A DNA stretch of 38,955 nt, taken from positions 1-38,955 of the forward strand of contig QUFP01000039.1 of assembly GCA_003478935.1 (NCBI GenBank). The letters are read 5' to 3'. Below the pieces are notes generated by a model. The model had not been told where the DNA came from. It worked only from the letters and a program-made list of their open reading frames with translations, and searched no databases. Positions 35,237 to 38,955 of this stretch are shown here, in pieces. The stretch is from Firmicutes bacterium AF25-13AC. Lineage in GTDB: Bacteria > Bacillota > Clostridia > Lachnospirales > Lachnospiraceae. A program made the translations under genes and the position numbers. Within the stretch, counting starts at the first letter, position 1. Every line of letters begins with the position of its first letter.

Positions 35237-36158
35237 CCATAAATAAAATACATATTGCTGCTGCACCAATAAAAAATGGATCAATCAGTCTGCTAGTACC
35301 TCTTTTTTGAAGTGCTTTTTTCTCTCCGCCATTAAGAACCCACGCAAAGTAGTCCTCTCTGTCACACAGCTTTGCTAAAAGCTTCACTAATACAACAACA
35401 AGCGCTGTAGTCACAATAGCTACAATACCTACAACAATTACTGTTGTAACAAGATAGGTCTGCTTAAAAGCTCCTGAAATTTCAAGCATTCCTTCCTCTT
35501 CCACACCTGATGCAGTAAGCGATGTCAGTGCATTTATTGCCTGTGCTGATTGAAAATTAATCAGAAAATGAATTGCCATGGATGCATAAATACTTCCTGA
35601 CGCTTCTACGACAGCTGCAAAAATAACACCAAGCACAAAGCCATATGAGAACTGGTTAAAATTTAGATGCATTAATCCAAAGATCAATCCGCTCATAAGT
35701 GCTGCCTTCCAAAAGCCATGGCTTCTGTATCCATGGAAAAAGACGCCTCTGAAAACAAATTCTTCGCTAAATGCAGGAATAACAGCCAGAAATAAAATAT
35801 TCATCCATCCCGGACCGCCTGTCATCTGCTCTGCAAGCCCTGCAGCTGCATTCGGCACAAAAAGTGAGCTAAACAGATTCAAGAACGATAAAAGCGGCAT
35901 TGATAAAAGCGTGATGCCAACCAGACAAAGAAGTGCGCCAAAATGCAGACGGCGATGGCGAATCTCTTTATAAAGGTTGATATGCTCTTTTTTTGTATAT
36001 CCCCATGCAGGCAGAAGGATCAGAAGCTGTGCCACTAAAAGATCTGCGTAAATTGGAAGCTCCATGCCATTTGTCAAGAGCACATAGGCATATGAGCCTC
36101 CAATTGAAAAGATCGCAAGAATCAGAAACGTCAAATTTAATTTTGCTGTTTTCGTCAT
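35217..36158 (-). CDS. CPBP-family intramembrane metalloprotease
   Basis: A ~313-residue protein with about eight hydrophobic segments. The CPBP (Rce1-like) catalytic motif FSEEFVFRGVFFHGY supplies the Glu pair and Arg, and GLMHLNFNQFSYG supplies the second-motif His. Members cleave membrane or lipidated substrates; some act in bacteriocin immunity. The ATG at 36158 has AGAGAA at good distance; a GTG two codons earlier is possible. It directly follows the CvfB-like gene (2-nt gap), so the pair is co-transcribed. Confidence 0.92.
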   Translation of the reverse strand: MTKTAKLNLTFLILAIFSIGGSYAYVLLTNGMELPIYADLLVAQLLILLPAWGYTKKEHINLYKEIRHRRLHFGALLCLVGITLLSMPLLSFLNLFSSLFVPNAAAGLAEQMTGGPGWMNILFLAVIPAFSEEFVFRGVFFHGYRSHGFWKAALMSGLIFGLMHLNFNQFSYGFVLGVIFAAVVEASGSIYASMAIHFLINFQSAQAINALTSLTASGVEEEGMLEISGAFKQTYLVTTVIVVGIVAIVTTALVVVLVKLLAKLCDREDYFAWVLNGGEKKALQKRGTSRLIDPFFIGAAAICILFMVSRLLI

Positions 36159-36160
36159 AC

Positions 36161-37000
36161 TCACTTCTCTTTTCTGTATTCAATACGATTCTCGCCGATC
36201 TCAATCTTTCCTTCCTTGAGCAGATGACCAAGTGCACGCTTAAACGCATTCTTGCTCATCTTCAGTTCTCTTTTAATCTTATCCGGCTCTGCCTTCTCGC
36301 CAAATGGCAGATATCCGCCAAAAGACTCCATTGCATTTAAAATCGTCTCGCTGTCTGTATCCATCTGCAGATATGCCTTATCACGAACTGCCAGATTCAG
36401 CTTTCCATCAGAACGCACCTCTGTGACACGTGCATTAACCTGATCTCCGGTACGGTAATTATCGTAAATTTCTTTCTTTGGGATCAAACCAAAGTAACGG
36501 TTATCTACCGCAACAAACACACCTATCTCAGGATTTACGCGGTAAACAGTACCTGTTACCTGATCTCCCTTCTGATATGGGCTATCACTGTGAAGACGCT
36601 CATACACCTTCATTGTTGCACAAAGACGCTTACTCTTATCAAGGTACAGCGCCACCAGACAATGCTCTCCTCTTCTTACTGGAACTGTCTGCTCTTTAAA
36701 TGGAAGAAGAAGATCCTTCTCAAGTCCCCAATCTAAGAATGCACCGATTCTTGTCTTTTCCTTAACAGTCAGCACTGCCATCTCGTCCATTACAAGAAGT
36801 GGTCTTCTTGTTGTGGAAATGATACGATCCATGGAATCCTTGTATACGAATACCTCGATCTCATCTCCTTCCTTTGTTCCCTGTGGAACCTGCTTTCTTG
36901 GAAGCAGCACGCTCTCTTTTTCTCCTTCATGTCCCAGATAGACGCCAAAATCCTTAATACGAAGCACAGTAAGCGTCTGCATCTTTCCTAATTCGATCAT
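36161..37000 (-). CDS. S1-like RNA-binding protein (CvfB/YitL type)
   Basis: A 279-residue cytoplasmic protein. Three S1-like OB domains are visible: about residues 1-65 (LTVLRIKDFGVYLGHEGE), 68-135 (IGAFLDWGLEKDLLLPFKEQ) and 145-215 (GTVYRVNPEIGVFVAVDN). A C-terminal winged-helix segment around 225-275 (SKNAFKRALGHLLKEGKIEI) follows. CvfB influences virulence gene expression in Staphylococcus; elsewhere its role is unclear. The ATG at 37000 is preceded by AGAGGA. Confidence 0.93.
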   Translation of the reverse strand: MIELGKMQTLTVLRIKDFGVYLGHEGEKESVLLPRKQVPQGTKEGDEIEVFVYKDSMDRIISTTRRPLLVMDEMAVLTVKEKTRIGAFLDWGLEKDLLLPFKEQTVPVRRGEHCLVALYLDKSKRLCATMKVYERLHSDSPYQKGDQVTGTVYRVNPEIGVFVAVDNRYFGLIPKKEIYDNYRTGDQVNARVTEVRSDGKLNLAVRDKAYLQMDTDSETILNAMESFGGYLPFGEKAEPDKIKRELKMSKNAFKRALGHLLKEGKIEIGENRIEYRKEK

Positions 37001-37078
37001 ATTTCCTCTCATTCTGCCGTTTGCGCGGCTCTCTGTATGATTCAGCCGACATCCAAAGTTTATGCCGGTGATCTTCTT

Positions 37079-37783
37079 TTACTGAAAAGCAACTACTGCA
37101 TATGCAGTCTGCTCATCCTTTTTTAACTGGACAATGATCTGTCCATCTTCTTCTTTTGTTACAACAGGAATCATCGTATCACCCAAAAGTGCCTGATAAC
37201 GGTATTCGGCACGCACCTGATGCAGTGAAAAATCAGACGGCAGGTAACGGCTTGCCATCAATACATACTGCGTGTTATTCACATGATGATTGCTGTCTAA
37301 ATGTTCGGTGCGCACAGTAATAGGTTCCATGACGATGCCTTCCTTTGGCGCTACAATCTTTCGATCTGCATATGGCATGTCAAGTGGTGTTCCAAGCTCG
37401 TAAGGGCTGCTGTCCTCCTCTGTGATGCGCACCGGACGCATCTGTGATTTTTGAACTAACACCCAGTTTGAGTTTGCGACAACGCACTGTGTCCCATCCG
37501 CTCTTTGGATGCAGAAGTTTCGCTTGCCAAGCGTTCCCTTAAACTGGTACGCCTGTGTCCCGATTTCAATGTATTCACAGCATCTTGGACGCTTTTTTAT
37601 AATGATCTGCCAGGAATTTAAAAGCCACACCCGATCACGCTTTTTAAGCACATCCGTTCCATTGCCTACATCTTCTGAGTGAAAGACACTGCAGTCCTGA
37701 AGATAATTCATAATGCCTGCGAGTGACAGCTTTCCATTCTCGTCCGTCTCACTGAAACGAACCCTGCTGGTAAATGTATACAT
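37079..37783 (-). CDS. acyl-ACP thioesterase
   Basis: A 234-residue double hot-dog enzyme that releases free fatty acids from acyl carrier protein. The first hot-dog half begins with YTFTSRVRFSETDENGKLSL. The second contains the catalytic pattern D-x-N-x-H-x-N-N in EHLDSNHHVNNTQYVLMASR. Length fits bacterial FatA-like enzymes. GGAGG upstream of the ATG. First gene of a likely unit with the CvfB-like and CPBP genes (78-nt gap). Divergent from tRNA-Gln. Confidence 0.93.
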   Translation of the reverse strand: MYTFTSRVRFSETDENGKLSLAGIMNYLQDCSVFHSEDVGNGTDVLKKRDRVWLLNSWQIIIKKRPRCCEYIEIGTQAYQFKGTLGKRNFCIQRADGTQCVVANSNWVLVQKSQMRPVRITEEDSSPYELGTPLDMPYADRKIVAPKEGIVMEPITVRTEHLDSNHHVNNTQYVLMASRYLPSDFSLHQVRAEYRYQALLGDTMIPVVTKEEDGQIIVQLKKDEQTAYAVVAFQ

Positions 37784-37882
37784 ATTCGTTCCTCCATCCA
37801 GAGCATAAAACAGCTCCTTTTGATTATATCATTTCCTTTTGGGAAAAGAAAGCAAAATTTTATATATTTTTCAAAAAAATGC

Positions 37883-37911
37883 TTGACATTTGGACAATCC
37901 TGTATTATCAT
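37883..37911 (+). promoter_or_regulatory. tRNA-Gln promoter
   Basis: Perfect -35 TTGACA (37883-37888) and -10 TATCAT (37906-37911) with a 17-bp spacer, 15 nt before the tRNA. Confidence 0.8.
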
Positions 37912-37926
37912 AAACATGTTGCTTAA

Positions 37927-37999
37927 AGCGCTATCGCCAAACGGTAAGGCACTGGACTCTGACTCCAGCATTTTCCAGGTTCGAATCCTGGTAGCGCTG
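37927..37999 (+). tRNA. tRNA-Gln (anticodon CTG)
   Basis: Acceptor stem AGCGCTA/TAGCGCT, anticodon stem CTGGA/TCCAG with loop CTCTGAC (anticodon CTG), T arm CCAGG-TTCGAAT-CCTGG. The discriminator is G and CCA is not encoded. Reads CAG codons. Monocistronic with its own promoter and terminator. Confidence 0.95.
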
Positions 38000-38008
38000 C
38001 TAATTAAA

Positions 38009-38049
38009 ACGACGCTGTGGTGAGATTTCATCACAGCGTTTTTTTTTTG
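38009..38049 (+). terminator. intrinsic terminator of tRNA-Gln
   Basis: CGCTGTGGTGA pairs with TCATCACAGCG (one wobble) around a short loop, followed by ten T residues. Confidence 0.94.
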
Positions 38050-38057
38050 CGTTCATA

Positions 38058-38210
38058 GTTCACGTGTCCAGGTAGATTCATACAAATCCCATGCTTGCAT
38101 GAGGATTTTATGAATCAACTGGACGAAGTGGACGCCCGTTTATGAGCAAAACAAAGCTGCATAGCAGCGACACACGGAACGGGTGGTTTTGCGAATGGCG
38201 TCTCGTGAAC
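38058..38210 (-). repeat. structured three-way-junction element, copy A (inverted)
   Basis: Closing stem GTTCACG (38058-38064)/CGTGAAC (38204-38210). Arm near the left: GTCCAG/CTGGAC, GATTCAT/ATGAATC, AAATCC/GGATTT, CATGC/GCATG (38066-38124). Other arm: GACGCC/GGCGTC, GCAAAAC/GTTTTGC, apex GCTGC-ATA-GCAGC (38131-38202). On the minus strand it shares, in order, CCATTCGCAAAA, TTTTGCTCAT, ACTTCG and ATGCAAGCAT with copy B. The region is non-coding on both strands. No match to a named RNA or element is claimed. Confidence 0.78.
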
Positions 38211-38260
38211 GTTTAAATAGTCATTCATCGAAGACCTCTCGTAACCCCTCCTAGTAACAT

Positions 38261-38294
38261 AAAGGCATCGCCTCATCTTGAAGCGATGCCTTTT
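38261..38294. terminator. bidirectional terminator-like hairpin between copies A and B
   Basis: AAAGGCATCGC (38261-38271) pairs with GCGATGCCTTTT (38283-38294): an 11-bp stem with T runs possible on both strands. No gene ends here, so its client is unclear. Confidence 0.82.
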
Positions 38295-38309
38295 ATTCTG
38301 TCAATTCTT

Positions 38310-38452
38310 GTAACTATTCAGAACCCCATTCGCAAAATCGCATCTTCGATGCTTCTATTTTGCTCATGTGGTTACTTCGCCATATAAAATTGCTATTCTG
38401 TCTGAATGCAAGCATTCACAGAAAGCAATTTTGCATGGCTCTGAATAGTTAC
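38310..38452 (+). repeat. structured three-way-junction element, copy B
   Basis: A perfect 13-bp closing stem GTAACTATTCAGA (38310-38322)/TCTGAATAGTTAC (38440-38452). Arm 1 (38325-38371): CAT/ATG, a TC/TC internal loop, GCAAAAT/ATTTTGC, GCATC-TTC-GATGC. Linker ACTTCG (38374-38379). Arm 2 (38380-38438): CCAT/ATGG, AAATTGC/GCAATTT, TTCTGT/ACAGAA, apex AATGC-AA-GCATT. Shared blocks with copy A are at 38326-38337, 38358-38367, 38374-38379 and 38406-38415. Confidence 0.8.
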
Positions 38453-38459
38453 ATTTTCT

Positions 38460-38566
38460 TTAGTTTGCAGCTGCTTCAAAAGCATCATACTGCTCTGTGG
38501 TGTATGGTTCTTTGGATGTCTCGAAGTTTACAAAAGTCGGGCGGGAAAGCCAAGAAACTTTTTTCA
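38460..38566 (-). pseudogene. possible gene remnant (C-terminal fragment, no family recognised)
   Basis: On the minus strand an open frame ends at TAA (38460-38462) with protein-like composition: VSWLSRPTF followed by VNFETSKEPYTTEQYDAFE and AAAN at the C-terminus. Upstream it meets a stop at about 38567 with no start codon, right where the tnpB-bearing sequence seems to begin. It may be the tail of a gene cut off by an insertion. The fragment is only ~34 residues, so it could be chance. Confidence 0.35.
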
Positions 38567-38710
38567 ATTATCGGACAATGATGTCGAATTTTGTCGAAAT
38601 GTTGTACAGGCAACTGCTCGTTTTGTGCTTGTGTACTTGTGTATTGCATGATATACTGTTTATATCAATAAAGAACATATATTCATATTCGCAGTTAAAG
38701 GAGGGCACAT

Positions 38711-38955
38711 ATGCATACGGTACAGCTTCTGTTAAAAACATCTAAATACGAACGCCATGAAATCAATCGTCGTTTTCATGCATTGGCACATTTGCATAAT
38801 GTATGTGTAAAGCATGCCCGTAAATGCATGATACGCCTTCAGCACGATAAGCGATATGCAGAACTCAGACAGTTATACAATGAGCTGGTGAAAAAAGAAA
38901 AAATGTCGAAAGAGGAGAAATCGCAAAAGAAAAAATTGGCAAAGCAATTAGCAGC
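38711..38955 (+). CDS. tnpB: TnpB/IS605 OrfB-family RNA-guided nuclease, N-terminal part (runs off the window)
   Basis: The first 81 codons are present. The N-terminus MHTVQLLLKTSKYERHEINR, then FHALAHLHNVCVKHARKCM and a basic RLQHDKRYAELRQLYNEL match the N-terminal region of IS200/IS605-type TnpB proteins, which are RNA-guided DNA nucleases. The catalytic RuvC-like part and zinc finger would lie beyond the window. A very strong AAAGGAGG site precedes the ATG. No tnpA (Y1 transposase) is visible upstream within the window. The upstream region 38570-38700 holds a direct repeat TGTCGAA (38582-38588 and 38594-38600 approximately) that may belong to the left end of the element. Confidence 0.82.
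   Translation, partial: MHTVQLLLKTSKYERHEINRRFHALAHLHNVCVKHARKCMIRLQHDKRYAELRQLYNELVKKEKMSKEEKSQKKKLAKQLA

Noticed and set aside
38045..38460. CRISPR array or attC-like integron sites as an explanation for the palindromes.
   Set aside because: There are only two copies, in inverted orientation and of unequal sequence, with no regular spacers, no integrase gene and no core sites.

Overview
The window comes from a low-GC Firmicute chromosome, most likely a gut Lachnospiraceae species (class Clostridia). This rests on the 16S rRNA 5' end, the many short-spaced Clostridia-type genes, strong sigma-A promoters with 17-bp spacers, the DUF3793/flavodoxin pair, and the FMN riboswitch with a RibU transporter. 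It is almost entirely core genome; only the last ~900 bases look accessory.

Left edge (1-800): on the minus strand, two consecutive strong promoters lead into tRNA-Ser(UGA), tRNA-Ser(GGA) and then the 5' end of a 16S rRNA gene that runs off the window. Next (804-5608, minus) is a compact tRNA-modification and housekeeping operon in transcription order tsaE-tsaB-rimI-(83-aa Cys protein)-rnz-tsaD-ispD. Three t6A-synthesis genes, RNase Z and RimI travel with the isoprenoid gene ispD. Upstream of it is ribU, controlled by an FMN riboswitch followed by an intrinsic terminator, and then tex.

9191-15420 holds a small acidic membrane protein, a DUF2752 protein, hom, prfB (with no programmed frameshift) and secA. 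On the plus strand are hpf, carrying a single -1 frame disruption, and an XRE regulator. eno follows on the minus strand. A 475-bp regulatory region precedes DUF3793-flavodoxin. Then come a Dabb protein, a GH43 glycosidase, an EamA transporter, an RluA pseudouridine synthase, a MacB/FtsX-type ABC exporter, an M24 peptidase, a polysaccharide-deacetylase-like protein, a CtpA-type S41 protease, a PucR/CdaR regulator and an MsmK/UgpC sugar-ABC ATPase. After these are a YitT protein, a second XRE regulator, a CPBP protease, a CvfB-like RNA-binding protein, an acyl-ACP thioesterase and tRNA-Gln(CUG). The window ends inside a tnpB (IS605 OrfB-like) gene.

Two things deserve attention. First, between tRNA-Gln and tnpB lie two ~145-nt elements in inverted orientation (38058-38210 and 38310-38452). 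Each folds as a closed three-way junction: a closing stem and two long hairpin arms. They share four collinear short conserved blocks, while the paired segments differ in sequence but remain complementary. This is the signature of a structured element family and I cannot match it to a named one. Two other long imperfect palindromes (9812-9946 and 23393-23575) fill the gaps between convergent genes. Second, a palindrome GTTAG-N6-CTAAC sits just downstream of near-consensus promoters of both the DUF3793-flavodoxin unit and the ABC exporter, with a third near-match upstream. This suggests a small shared, possibly iron/metal-responsive, regulon. The regulator is not in the window.
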